From positions 1 to 43,680 of the forward strand of contig JBEKFZ010000030.1 in assembly GCA_050013075.1 (NCBI GenBank): 43,680 nt of DNA. The letters are read 5' to 3'. This document shows, one piece after another, positions 15,078 through 23,830 of the stretch (positions are counted from its first letter, which is position 1; each line of letters opens with the position of its first letter). A program made the position numbers and the translations under genes. A model generated the notes under the pieces. The model ran no database searches. It was given only the letters and a program-made list of their open reading frames with translations, and had not been told where the DNA came from. This DNA is from JBEKIK01 sp050013075. Lineage in GTDB: Bacteria; Planctomycetota; Planctomycetia; Pirellulales; Thermoguttaceae.

Positions 15078-16500
15078 TTGCCTTCAACTCCTCGCGATAC
15101 GGTTTATCTTGCTTGTAGAGTTCCAATCGGGCGTTGATGTCTTTTTTGTCTTTTTCCTTGGCGGTCTTATCGGTCTCGGCCATTTTAAGGGCTTTTGCCG
15201 CCCATTGGCGGGCAGTCTCGAAGTCCTTGTTTTCGGCATATACCGCGGCAAGCGTATCAATATAAGTCCAGTCTTTCCCGAAGTTCAGTTGGTAGGCCTT
15301 GTTGGCGTTCTCGAAGGATTTTTTCGCATCGCGGTATTTTTCGTCGGGACAAGTGGCTTGCAGCCATCCGAGCCTACGGTATGTTTTTGAGCAATTGGGA
15401 TTGATTTTCAGGGCTTGATTGTAGTCGGCCAGCGCCTTTTCATACTCGCCTTTCTTGCACCAGGCATCGCCGCGGTTGATGTAGGCGCCGACATTTTTTG
15501 GATCTATCCGCAAGGCTTGCTCGCAGTCGGCGACGGCCTTGTCGAAATCGCCTTTCTCACACCAGGCCCAACTGCGGGAACTGTAGGCGGCAGCGGAATT
15601 GGGATTCAATCGCAGGGCTTGATTGTAATCATCGATGGCCTTGTCGAAATCGCCTTTATTGCCCCAGACATCGCCGCGGCCGGCATATACGGCGTCATCA
15701 TTAGGACCAAGCGCAAGTGCTTCCTTGCAATCGTCCAGCGCCTTGTCGTACTCGCCTTTCTCGGACCAGACATAGGCCCGGCCGAGGTAAGCGCGGGCAT
15801 TATTGGGAGCAAGGCGTATGTCTTGGTTGTGGTCGTCCAGGGCCTTGTCGTATTCGCCTTTCTCGGACCAGGCATAGCCGCGGTTGGTGTAGGCGTTAGC
15901 GTAATTGGGATTCAGCCGTAGGGCTTGGGTGTAATCGGCGATGGCCTTGTCAAACTCGCTTTTTTCCGCCCAGATACAGCCGCGGCCGTAATAGGCGAAG
16001 ACGTAGATGTTATTGGCGGCATTCATGCGCAGGGCTTGGTCGCAGTCGGCGATGGCCTTGTCGTATTCGCCTTTATATTTCCAAGCATCGGCGCGGCCGA
16101 CGTAGCCGTAGGCGTTATTGGGATCGAGACGTAGGGCTTCCTTGCAGTCGTCCAGGGCCTTGTCGTACTCGCCTTTCATGGTCCAGACAAAGCTGCGGTC
16201 GACGTACATCTCGGCATTATTGGGATTCAGCCGTATGGCCTGGTTGTAATCGGCGATGGCTCGGTCGAATTCGCCTTTTTCCCTCCAGGCATAGGCGCGC
16301 TCGTAGTAGGCGTCGGCGTAATAGGGATCAATTCGCAGGGCTTGACTTAAATCGGCGACGGCCTTGTCGTAATCGCCTTTCTGGTCCCAGTTACTGCCGC
16401 GCTCGTAGTAATAACTCGCCTCTTGCGCGTTCAGATCGGCGGCGAGGGCCAGAAAAACCAAGGACGATAATACCGCTAAACTCGGGATAAAACGCGACAT
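15073..16500 (-). CDS. Secreted tetratricopeptide-repeat protein
   Basis: 475 residues from ATG 16500, which has AGGAG upstream and opens a signal peptide (MSRFIPSLAVLSSLVFLALAADLNA); the frame extends to 16632 but that part is heptamer-containing spacer. Residues about 28-370 hold ten consecutive 34-residue TPR units of the form AYxxRGxAWxEKGEYDKAIADYNQALRLNPNN, followed by two degenerate units to about 455. At DNA level this gives a 102-base period with very similar units, pointing to recent internal duplication. TPR solenoids bind protein partners; the partner is unknown. Many planctomycete genomes encode similar secreted TPR proteins. Confidence 0.9.
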   Translation of the reverse strand: MSRFIPSLAVLSSLVFLALAADLNAQEASYYYERGSNWDQKGDYDKAVADLSQALRIDPYYADAYYERAYAWREKGEFDRAIADYNQAIRLNPNNAEMYVDRSFVWTMKGEYDKALDDCKEALRLDPNNAYGYVGRADAWKYKGEYDKAIADCDQALRMNAANNIYVFAYYGRGCIWAEKSEFDKAIADYTQALRLNPNYANAYTNRGYAWSEKGEYDKALDDHNQDIRLAPNNARAYLGRAYVWSEKGEYDKALDDCKEALALGPNDDAVYAGRGDVWGNKGDFDKAIDDYNQALRLNPNSAAAYSSRSWAWCEKGDFDKAVADCEQALRIDPKNVGAYINRGDAWCKKGEYEKALADYNQALKINPNCSKTYRRLGWLQATCPDEKYRDAKKSFENANKAYQLNFGKDWTYIDTLAAVYAENKDFETARQWAAKALKMAETDKTAKEKDKKDINARLELYKQDKPYREELKAK

Positions 16501-16613
16501 GGTTCGACTCCTGTAAAAAAATGGCGACGTTATTATTGCAACGGGCGGCCGATAAAGATAAAGGAGGCATGTAGAAAGGGCAAGCAGCGCGGCGAGCGAT
16601 TGTGTGCGGAGCC

Positions 16614-16662
16614 CACTGTCCACCGCCCACAAAACCCCAATCCCTAATCTCTAATTCCCAAT
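16614..16662. repeat. Two heptamer arrays between minus-strand genes
   Basis: CACTGTC and CACCGCC at 16614-16627, then CCCCAAT, CCCTAAT, CTCTAAT, TCCCAAT at 16635-16662. The second array ends one base from the stop codon of the gene at 16664. Confidence 0.75.
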
Positions 16663-16663
16663 T

Positions 16664-17356
16664 TTACACGTACGCGCAATCCATGCCAAGCCGGGTTTTG
16701 AGTTCCTCGAACTGCCGGGTGTAGGCGTCGCTGGAGGAGTGGACGTGCTCGGCCTCGGTGATGAATTTCATCTGATCGTTGCATTGGATGCCGTTATTTC
16801 GGAGAATATCTTCAAACTCGCCCAGATTCTTCCCGTACACGATAAGCAGCTTATGCTCGTCGAATTGGATCTCTTGCGGGATGCCGGGATTAAGCACCGC
16901 CAAACCCGTGCATCCGTCGTTAATCAACAGGTCCTCGTATTCCCAGAGGATGCTTTTCAACACGGGCAAATCGATGTGTTCGCGATATAAATCGCTATGA
17001 CCGTTGTTATCGTGATTGTGGCTGGTCTCCAGGACGGCATCGACGGTAAATCCCAAAGGATCCATAAGATCCAAAAACACGTCGAATAGTTTTTCATTGG
17101 AAACGGCAACCATCAGTACCGGCACGTTGGCGCGGTTCTGCTCGTCGTGATACGAGTCGTGGCGGTATCCTTCGGCGGGCACGACCTGGAGATCGTACGA
17201 GGGGCGCACGGCGTCGGTCAGCGAATAGTCGCCGTATCGAGAGACACCCAGATGCGCTTCCAACTCCTCCTCGCTGAGGTGTTCAAAGCTGCTGGTGCCC
17301 ACGGGCATTGCGCCTTCGCGGAAAACATTGCGGAAAAATCTTTTCAAAAATCCCAT
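16664..17356 (-). CDS. Hypothetical protein, soluble, 230 aa
   Basis: Unrecognised. A short basic amphipathic start (MGFLKRFFRNVFREG) could lie on a membrane; no signal peptide or full membrane segment is seen. The body is acidic, with LSEEELEAHLGV, SLTDAVRPSYDLQVV, VPVLMVAVSNEKLFDVFLDLMDPLGFTVDAVLETSH, and a late LLIVYGKNLGEFEDILRNNGI strand-helix unit, suggesting an alpha/beta fold. Codon use matches neighbours and the composition is not repetitive, so it is a real gene. The following spacer (17357-17820) shows no gene, RNA or array that I recognise. Confidence 0.75.
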   Translation of the reverse strand: MGFLKRFFRNVFREGAMPVGTSSFEHLSEEELEAHLGVSRYGDYSLTDAVRPSYDLQVVPAEGYRHDSYHDEQNRANVPVLMVAVSNEKLFDVFLDLMDPLGFTVDAVLETSHNHDNNGHSDLYREHIDLPVLKSILWEYEDLLINDGCTGLAVLNPGIPQEIQFDEHKLLIVYGKNLGEFEDILRNNGIQCNDQMKFITEAEHVHSSSDAYTRQFEELKTRLGMDCAYV

Positions 17357-17820
17357 GAATGCTCTCTGCTTCGATATTCAACGATGCTTGGACTAGGGGA
17401 TTGGACGAACCGCAGCCGGGAGCCCTCTTTTGAACAGTAGGTTACGCTTAGCGACATTGATGGAATCGGCCGCTTGCGAAAAGACCTCCTTGGGAACCGG
17501 GCCCGCTACAGGCTGAACAACCCTCACCTCCGCCATAACCGGCCGGAATCGTGTTTACACATCGCCTCATGCGGTAAAATGTTCAACAATGATTAACGTC
17601 CATGCTCGACTCGATAGGGAAGTGTAGCACCGGAAAAATAACACGGTCGGTTGTTTGCACGTTTCCATGAGCGGATTAAGCCGCCATGGAGTGCGGTTCT
17701 TCGGTTCGCGAAAAGTTTGGCAGTGGTAGCCGAGGGGACATTCAATCGTTAAACTTACGGCAGAAAGCAAACTAGGCGGCTAGGATTGATAACGAGCCCT
17801 GAAAACAGGATTTTTTACCC

Positions 17821-19401
17821 ATGTTAAAAACAAAATCTTTCTTTACTTATTCTATTTTATTGTTTGCCGCGTCAAAAACCGCCGTGTTTGCCGCGGCCTG
17901 CGTTTTGTTGACGCTTGGCGGATGTTCCGGTTCAAAATCCGCTCCGGAGGGTCCTGTTTCCCCGCCAAATAACGCGGCCAAATCGGCCGATACGCTGGAT
18001 CGCGAAGTTTGGGACCTTTGTTACATTCAAGGCGTTCGCGTCGGTTACGTGCAAAACGCTTACTATCGGACTTCGCAATCCGGCAAACCGGCCTTGCGGA
18101 TCGAGGGCGATACGCATATCGCAATCACTCGCAACGGCCAGGAAACAAAACAGCAATTCCGCTCGACCAGCATCGAAACGCCCGAGGGTAGGTTGCTTAG
18201 TTTTAAAAGCGAGATGCAAATGAGCACGGAACTGTTGACCATTACCGGGCGGGTCGCCGGCAATCGCCTGCAAATTGAAACCTCGTCGCCGGGCAAAAAA
18301 GTGCCCGGCGTCATTGATTGGTCGCCGCGGTACGGGGGATTTTTCGCGGTCGAGCAATCGCTCCTCCGCAAACCCATGCAGCCCGGCCAACGGCGCACTT
18401 TGCAGGCCCTGATCGAAGGATTCAACCAGTTGGCCACGATCGAAATGCTCGCCCGCGATTGGCAGCAAACGCCGCTCTTGCACGGCACTTACGAGTTACT
18501 CCGCATCGACGTCGTGGCAATCTTTCCCGACGGAAATAAATTGGAGCAAACCCTATGGACCGACCGAACCGGCGACAGGATAAAAACCCTAAGCCAGCCG
18601 ATGGCAATGGAGACCTTCCGCGCCACTAAGGACGAAGCATTGGAAAAAACCGAACCCGCGCAGCTCGACATCGGACTGAGCACGATTGTCAAGCTGGAAA
18701 AGCCCCTGCCCGGCGAACACGACGCAAAACTGGCCGTATACCGCGTGCATCTCGACGGCGGCGATCCGGCGGCCGTGTTTGCCGTCGGATCCACGCAAAA
18801 GGTCAAATCGCTCGACGCCAATACGGCCGAGGTGACGGTGTATGCCGTGCGTCCTGATAAACCGGGCAATGCCGATGCCCCCGCCGATCCGCCCACCGCC
18901 GCCCAGCGCGAGTCGAACAATTGGATCCAAAGCGACAATCCGAAAATTATCGCCTTGGCCCGCGAGGCGGCCGGCAACGAGGCCGATCCCTGGCTCACGG
19001 CCCTGCGGATGGAAAAATTCGTGCACGACTACATTAAACGCAAGGATTTTTCCCAGGCATTTGCCTCCGCCGCCGAAGTGGCCGAAACCCGCGAAGGCGA
19101 TTGCACCGAACACGCCGTGCTCCTGGCCGCATTGTGCCGTGCCCGGGACATACCGGCCCGGGTAGCCATCGGACTGGTTTATGTCCCGCATTTGCAGGGC
19201 TTCGGCTATCATCTATGGACGGAAATTTACATCGCCGACAAGTGGATTCCCATCGACGCCACGCTAGCCAAAGGCGGCATCGGCGCGGCGCACCTGAAAC
19301 TTGCCCACAGCAGTCTCAAAGGCGCGTCGGCCTACAGCAGCTTTTGGCCCGTGGTGCAAGTCGTGGGGCGGTTGAAGATCGAGGTCGTCGAGGCGGAATA
19401 G
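17821..19401 (+). CDS. Transglutaminase-like lipoprotein
   Basis: 526 residues. Lipoprotein signal peptide with lipobox LGGC (Cys near 35). Residues 60-370 are a beta-rich region without recognised domain. Residues about 380-500 are a transglutaminase-like core: REGDCTEHAVLLAALCRARDIPARVAIGL with Cys428, YHLWTEIYI with His464 and WIPIDATLA with Asp479, a complete Cys-His-Asp triad. Such proteins act as cysteine proteases or acyl transferases and here would be tethered outside the inner membrane. Monocistronic; an ACAGGA ribosome site lies a little far upstream. Substrate is unknown. Confidence 0.9.
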   Translation: MLKTKSFFTYSILLFAASKTAVFAAACVLLTLGGCSGSKSAPEGPVSPPNNAAKSADTLDREVWDLCYIQGVRVGYVQNAYYRTSQSGKPALRIEGDTHIAITRNGQETKQQFRSTSIETPEGRLLSFKSEMQMSTELLTITGRVAGNRLQIETSSPGKKVPGVIDWSPRYGGFFAVEQSLLRKPMQPGQRRTLQALIEGFNQLATIEMLARDWQQTPLLHGTYELLRIDVVAIFPDGNKLEQTLWTDRTGDRIKTLSQPMAMETFRATKDEALEKTEPAQLDIGLSTIVKLEKPLPGEHDAKLAVYRVHLDGGDPAAVFAVGSTQKVKSLDANTAEVTVYAVRPDKPGNADAPADPPTAAQRESNNWIQSDNPKIIALAREAAGNEADPWLTALRMEKFVHDYIKRKDFSQAFASAAEVAETREGDCTEHAVLLAALCRARDIPARVAIGLVYVPHLQGFGYHLWTEIYIADKWIPIDATLAKGGIGAAHLKLAHSSLKGASAYSSFWPVVQVVGRLKIEVVEAE

Positions 19402-19478
19402 GTTTTAGGCTGTGACTCTGGTGTTCTGGCGCCATGACCACGCTTGTCGGGGACATGATTGAAACTCCATGGCATCCG

Positions 19479-20495
19479 TTATGTTGCCGCTACAGGTTTT
19501 CGTCGGCTTTTTAACGCCCGCCGGAATAACAGCACGACCGAGAAAAGCCAGATCACAACGCCGAGAATGATTTTCCATTTACTTGGCTCGGAAAGGTGAA
19601 TTGAAAGATCGACCATATCGGGCGCGGATGGATCGATCGTCTTTTCGATGTTTTCTAAATCCTTTATTTCTCCGGCAAGGATTTTTCGCCACACGGAGAT
19701 GGGCATTTTCGAGGGCAACATCCGGACCACACCGTTAGCGAATAATATATTGATTGCGCCGGGGTGGACGGTTGAAATGCGCAACCCTTTGCCGGTTTTC
19801 ATTCGCTCCAAAGCTTCATCCACGGTAAGGTCGCGCGGTTCGGCCCAATGCACGCCGGAATTTGCAACTTCCACGACCATGATGGTGTGCGAACCGCCGT
19901 CGGGCAAATCCGAGAGTTTAACCGGCCCGTCCTCCCGCCACGTCGTGCCCGGACCGATCAGAGCCACGTAATTTGTGGTTGGATCCTTTTCATCAATGCT
20001 ATCGCTTGGGCACCTATATTCCGGAAGTGAAACTTGGCTTAAAAATTTTGTATTGTTCGGGCCATTCCAAGGCTCGTCTTTCTTTAGCGAATTATAAATA
20101 ATGCCATATTCAAACATCGGCAAAATTTCCACCCGCCAACTATACAAAGCTTTGCCATCCTTATTACAAGTATTTGCCGAAGGAAAATGTTTGTTTGCGT
20201 CGTGATAATTATGCAGTGCAAGACCTATTTGCTTTAAGTGACCATGACATGTCGCACGCCGGGCCACTTCGTGTGCGGTTGAAATATTCGGCAGCAGCAA
20301 TCCTGGGCAGATGATCCCGATAAAGATGATGAGCACGGCATTCCATATCCCATCTCTTAAAATCTTAGTGCGGTTCAGACACAAAGCGGCAATCGATAGA
20401 ACCGCGGTTATATATATTCCCCATGTCCCAAACAGCGCCAACGATGCCGCGACGTTGAAAAAGATCAAAAACAGCGTGGATAATTGGAATTGCAT
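19479..20495 (-). CDS. DUF1559 domain protein with extra membrane segments (paralogue A)
   Basis: 338 residues. Begins MQFQLSTLFLIFFNVAASLALFGTWG, with two or three membrane segments in the first 75 residues rather than the prepilin signal common in DUF1559 proteins. The DUF1559 core runs from about 78: CHGHLKQIGLALHNYHDANKHFP, SWRVEILPMFE, YRCPSD, TNYVALIGPGTTW, DGGSHTIMVVEVANSGVHWAEPRDLT, HPGAINILFANG. A last membrane segment lies near 310-328. Planctomycetes carry many DUF1559 genes of unknown role. Close paralogue of the gene at 22258, with an amino-acid permease between them. Confidence 0.85.
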   Translation of the reverse strand: MQFQLSTLFLIFFNVAASLALFGTWGIYITAVLSIAALCLNRTKILRDGIWNAVLIIFIGIICPGLLLPNISTAHEVARRATCHGHLKQIGLALHNYHDANKHFPSANTCNKDGKALYSWRVEILPMFEYGIIYNSLKKDEPWNGPNNTKFLSQVSLPEYRCPSDSIDEKDPTTNYVALIGPGTTWREDGPVKLSDLPDGGSHTIMVVEVANSGVHWAEPRDLTVDEALERMKTGKGLRISTVHPGAINILFANGVVRMLPSKMPISVWRKILAGEIKDLENIEKTIDPSAPDMVDLSIHLSEPSKWKIILGVVIWLFSVVLLFRRALKSRRKPVAAT

Positions 20496-20519
20496 TGGGA
20501 AAACAATTTCAACTTATCG

Positions 20520-20640
20520 GTTTACGGTAAAGAAACACGAAATAATTCAGAACATCCGCTGTTTTCATCACGAAAGATCGAAATAACGAAAACACGAAAT
20601 ACGAACTGCCGATTCCTTTTCGTTCTTTCGCCTTTTCGTG
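20520..20640. repeat. AT-rich degenerate octamer-type repeat (CACGAAA / TTTTCGT)
   Basis: Units close to 8 bases, such as GATCGAAA, TAACGAAA, ACACGAAA, followed by the inverted form TTTTCGTT, CTTTCGCC, TTTTCGTG. The same words recur at 26985-27070 and 27209-27255. No frame crosses. Confidence 0.55.
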
Positions 20641-20725
20641 ATTATAATTAGTTGTTCCGAATTGTGCGCTATGTGTTTTCCGGCCTTTAGCAATAAATGT
20701 TGTATTTCATGTTAAATCCATGGGA

Positions 20726-20752
20726 AAAACACCCGGAGCAAGCTCCGGGGCT
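20726..20752 (-). terminator. Probable terminator after the permease gene
   Basis: Perfect hairpin CCCGGAGC-AA-GCTCCGGG (20732-20749); on the minus strand it is followed by TGTTTTTC. It lies just past the permease stop. The stem belongs to a repeated palindrome family also at 23765-23782 and 41293-41310. Confidence 0.6.
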
Positions 20753-20766
20753 AAACTTGATCTTGT

Positions 20767-22203
20767 TCAATCTACTGGTTTTCGTGCCTTCCAATATATG
20801 TAGAACGGGATTCCCGACAGCATCAGTAATATTCCTGTCACTGTTGCCCACGGGGCGCCTTGGGCGACGTAGATCAAGAAGGATAAAGAGATAATGAGGT
20901 ACAGGGCCGGCGTCAGCGGGTAACCCCAGCAGCGATACGGGCGGGGGCGGTCGGGCTGGCTAAAACGCAACTTGAACACGGCGGCGATCATAAGGCCGCC
21001 GAAAAACACGGCCATGAACATGGTATAGGTAAGCAGATCGGAGTAAGAGCCGGTCAGCGTCAAAACCATCGACCAGACTCCCTGGAAGATCAAGGCCGTG
21101 CCGGGCGTTCCGGCCTGCGGATGCAGGGCCGCGCAGCGGCGAAAGAAAAGACCTTCCCGGGCCATTGCATACGACACCCTTGCCCCGCCGAGGATCATGC
21201 CGTTTATGCAGCCGAACGTGGATATCAAAATGGCGACGATCACCAGCGTCCAGCCGATGTTGCCGAAAAGCACCTCGGCCACGCGTTGGGCCACGCGATT
21301 TTCCGGAATGCCGGCGATTTCGCCAATGGGCAAAACGGCCAGATAGGCGAGATTTGTAAGCACGTACAAAAATGTCACCAACAAGGTCCCCAGCAACAAC
21401 GATCGGGGGAGCGTGCGATCGGAGTCGCGGACCTCTTCGCCCACAAAGGCCACGGTATACCAGGCATCGTAGGCGAAAAGGGCCTTTGAGAACGCCACGG
21501 CCATTGCGGCCAGCAGGCCCATTTTCAGGGCTTCCTTTCCTGGAATCGGTTGGACCAGCGGGAAAAAGTGGGACGTGTCGCGGACATGGCTCAGTCCGGC
21601 CACGATCAGGGCCACCAGTGCGGCCACTTTCAGCACGGTGAACAGGTTTTGCACAAAAACCCCTTGACGCACGCCCCAGACATTTATGCCCGTCAGCAAG
21701 GCAATCACGCCACAGGCCACCAACTGGGCCGAATTGAACTGAAGCGTGAGCAGGAACGACGGTATATGGGCCTGCCAGGCAATCGGCAATAGCTTTCCCA
21801 TCGGGATAACCACCAGTACATGGGCCTCGCCGAGTTGTGGTATGAACGACCCGAGGTACTTGGCAAAGGCGATCCCTACGGCGGCAATCGTGCCGGTCTG
21901 AATAACTATGAACTGACCCCAGCCGAACAAAAAGGCCCAAAAATCGCCGAAGGCTTCGCGGAGATAGACATACTGTCCGCCCGAGTGCGGAAACATGGCG
22001 GCCAGTTCGGAGCAGGCTATGGCCCCCAGCACGGTGAACACCCCGCCCAAGACCCACAGCCCGATGAGGATCCCGGGCGTCATGACATATTCGGCCATGA
22101 TCGACAGCCCGAAAAAGATGGCCGAGCCGATCATCGAGCCGGCCACGATGGTAGTGGCATCGAACAGTCCCAAATGCCGCCGAAGTTTGTGGTGTTCGGT
22201 CAT
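20767..22203 (-). CDS. APC superfamily amino-acid permease
   Basis: 478 residues with about twelve membrane segments, the usual size for the amino acid-polyamine-organocation family. The first helix carries the substrate motif GSMIGSAIF; FPHSGGQYVYLREAFG follows in helix 3, and AYDAWYTVAFVGEEVRDSDRTLPRSLLLG in the middle is typical of the LAT-like branch. It should move amino acids across the inner membrane. It sits between two DUF1559 paralogues on the same strand, downstream of a terminator-like hairpin (22225-22249), so it likely has its own promoter. No clear Shine-Dalgarno before ATG 22203. Substrate unknown. Confidence 0.92.
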   Translation of the reverse strand: MTEHHKLRRHLGLFDATTIVAGSMIGSAIFFGLSIMAEYVMTPGILIGLWVLGGVFTVLGAIACSELAAMFPHSGGQYVYLREAFGDFWAFLFGWGQFIVIQTGTIAAVGIAFAKYLGSFIPQLGEAHVLVVIPMGKLLPIAWQAHIPSFLLTLQFNSAQLVACGVIALLTGINVWGVRQGVFVQNLFTVLKVAALVALIVAGLSHVRDTSHFFPLVQPIPGKEALKMGLLAAMAVAFSKALFAYDAWYTVAFVGEEVRDSDRTLPRSLLLGTLLVTFLYVLTNLAYLAVLPIGEIAGIPENRVAQRVAEVLFGNIGWTLVIVAILISTFGCINGMILGGARVSYAMAREGLFFRRCAALHPQAGTPGTALIFQGVWSMVLTLTGSYSDLLTYTMFMAVFFGGLMIAAVFKLRFSQPDRPRPYRCWGYPLTPALYLIISLSFLIYVAQGAPWATVTGILLMLSGIPFYIYWKARKPVD

Positions 22204-22224
22204 TCAAGCAATATAAAACAAAAA

Positions 22225-22249
22225 GGGGCGACAGTTCAACTGCCACCCC
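22225..22249 (-). terminator. Terminator hairpin of the GGGGTGGCAGTT family, copy 1
   Basis: Near-perfect 25-base palindrome followed on the minus strand by five T, just past the stop of the DUF1559 gene at 22258. The 23660-23684 copy shares arms and flanks; a third lies inside a coding region at 29935-29959. Confidence 0.75.
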
Positions 22250-22257
22250 AACGGATT

Positions 22258-23295
22258 CTACGTTGCTGTTGCCAGTTTTTTGCGGCTTTTTATCGCATGG
22301 TCGAAGAGTAGCATAACAGAGGTCATCCAGACGATTATGGCGAGAATGGCGAGCCATTTACCCGGTGCATTGTCAAGAGGATCGACATGTACATCGACCA
22401 TATCCGGTGCGGATTCATCTATGTTTTCATCATAAATGCTGTTTATATCCTTCACTTCTCCCGCAAGAAGTTTTCTCCACAAAGAGATCGGCATTTTTGC
22501 AGGTAAGCCTTGAACCGCGCCATCGGCAAATAACACATTAACTACACTGGGATGAGCGGTTGAGATGCGTAATCCCTTGCCGGTTTTCATTCGCTCCAAA
22601 GCTTCTTCCACCGTGAGGTCCCGCGGTTCGGCCCAATGCACGCCTGAATCAACCGTTTCCACAACCATGACAGTATGAGATCCACCGTCAGGCAAATCTG
22701 AAATTTTTACTGGTCCATCTTTTCGCCATGTCGTGCCAGGACCGATTATGGCAATATAGTTTGTAGTAAAGTTTTTTTCATTTTGCTTATCGCTTAGACA
22801 TTTATAATGTGTTACCTGAACCTGGCCTAATATCTTGGCGTTATGGGGGCTATTCCAAGGTTCATCTTTTTTAAATGAATTATAAAGATCTTCATAATCT
22901 ATCATTGGTAACATTTCGACCCGCCAACTGAATAAAGGTTTGCCATCCTTGTCGCATGTATTTACAGTGGGAAAATGTTTGTTTGCATCATGATAATCGC
23001 GCAATGCAAGACCTATTTGCTTTAAGTTATTCATACATACAGCACGTGGGCTAGCTTGTTGTACTTCTCTAATAGGTATCCATAAACCTGGGCAGATGAT
23101 TCCAAAGAATATGAGAAAAAAGACACATGCAAATCTGACCGACGAATTCTTGATGCTATAAAGGCAGAAAGCAGTAACTAGAATTACCCAATCAGCCCAT
23201 ATCGCAAAGGCCCATTGCCCTACTGGTGCAAATAGCGCCAGCGATGTGGCGACCATGAAAAATATCAGAAACAGCGTGGATAAGCGATATTGCAT
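22258..23295 (-). CDS. DUF1559 domain protein with extra membrane segments (paralogue B)
   Basis: 345 residues from ATG 23295, chosen because MQYRLSTLFLIFF matches the N-terminus of paralogue A; the open frame runs on to 23388 without support. The architecture is the same: two or three N-terminal membrane segments, DUF1559 core (MNNLKQIGLALRDYHDANKHFP, SWRVEMLPMID, TNYIAIIGPGTTW, GGSHTVMVVETVDSGVHWAEPRDLT), and one C-terminal membrane segment. Similarity to paralogue A runs the full length, so one arose by duplication. No type IV pilin-like methylation motif is seen. Function unknown. Confidence 0.85.
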   Translation of the reverse strand: MQYRLSTLFLIFFMVATSLALFAPVGQWAFAIWADWVILVTAFCLYSIKNSSVRFACVFFLIFFGIICPGLWIPIREVQQASPRAVCMNNLKQIGLALRDYHDANKHFPTVNTCDKDGKPLFSWRVEMLPMIDYEDLYNSFKKDEPWNSPHNAKILGQVQVTHYKCLSDKQNEKNFTTNYIAIIGPGTTWRKDGPVKISDLPDGGSHTVMVVETVDSGVHWAEPRDLTVEEALERMKTGKGLRISTAHPSVVNVLFADGAVQGLPAKMPISLWRKLLAGEVKDINSIYDENIDESAPDMVDVHVDPLDNAPGKWLAILAIIVWMTSVMLLFDHAIKSRKKLATAT

Positions 23296-23370
23296 CGGAT
23301 GGATTGGAAAAGTTAAGGGACGGAGATCATCGTCCGGTTCCCAGGCAGAGCCATTGCCTATTATTACGTT

Positions 23371-23605
23371 TTTGCCTCGGGCGGGCAATTGATATTAGCT
23401 TTTGCCCCGGCGGGGCAATTGATATTAGCCCAGCGATTCATCGCTGGGAAGATGAAACACCACGATTTATTCCGCCGTCCCGTAGGGACGATTGAAGGTA
23501 CTTGTGCAAATTCAACCGTCCCTACGGGACGGAAGGGGGAATGTCTGATGCCATCCCTACCCAGCGATAAATCACTGGGCTATTATCGAACGACCCTACG
23601 GGTCG
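23371..23605. repeat. Mosaic of direct repeats and hairpins
   Basis: Two adjacent 29-base near-copies (23371-23399, 23401-23429) are followed by five palindromes: CCCAGCGATTCATCGCTGGG (23429-23448), CGTCCCGTAGGGACG (23476-23490), CCGTCCCTACGGGACGG (23516-23532), CCCAGCGATAAATCACTGGG (23560-23579), CGACCCTACGGGTCG (23591-23605). The hairpins alternate between CCCAGCGAT and GTCCC/GGGAC types. No gene in 23296-23826. Confidence 0.75.
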
Positions 23606-23659
23606 TATCGACGGAATATACCCAAACAATCCTATTGGTTTAACGATAATATAAAAAAA

Positions 23660-23684
23660 GGGGTGGCAGTTCAACTGCCACCCC
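23660..23684 (-). terminator. Terminator hairpin of the GGGGTGGCAGTT family, copy 2
   Basis: Perfect palindrome with 12-base arms around a central base, followed on the minus strand by seven T. It lies about 140 bases past the GAPDH stop. Confidence 0.7.
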
Positions 23685-23720
23685 AACGGTTTATGTTAAT
23701 TGTTGCCCCAACTATTTGGG

Positions 23721-23782
23721 CGTTCCCAGGCGGAGCCTGGGAACGAGTATTTAATCGATTCGCACCCGGCACAAGTGCCGGG
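23721..23782. repeat. Two common palindromes (GTTCCCAGG and CCCGGCAC types)
   Basis: CGTTCCCAGG-CGGAG-CCTGGGAACG (23721-23745), and CCCGGCAC-AA-GTGCCGGG (23765-23782). The second recurs at 41293-41310 and in variant form at 20732-20749. Confidence 0.7.
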
Positions 23783-23788
23783 GCTAAA

Positions 23789-23830
23789 CACTGTCCACTG
23801 TCCACTGACCACTGAACACTGACCACTTAC
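23789..23830. repeat. Heptamer array running into the GAPDH stop codon
   Basis: Six units: CACTGTC, CACTGTC, CACTGAC, CACTGAA, CACTGAC, CACTTAC. The last unit contains the GAPDH stop (TTA on the plus strand, 23827-23829). Confidence 0.85.

Noticed and set aside
15073..16500. Large tandem DNA repeat as separate element
   Set aside because: The 102-base periodicity is explained by 34-residue TPR units in frame.
20960..22357. 465-codon minus-strand frame overlapping the permease
   Set aside because: Out-of-frame reading of the GC-rich permease gene, Arg/Gly/His-rich without domain.
23371..23605. CRISPR-like array
   Set aside because: Repeats are palindromes of different types without regular unit and spacer lengths, and no cas genes are present.
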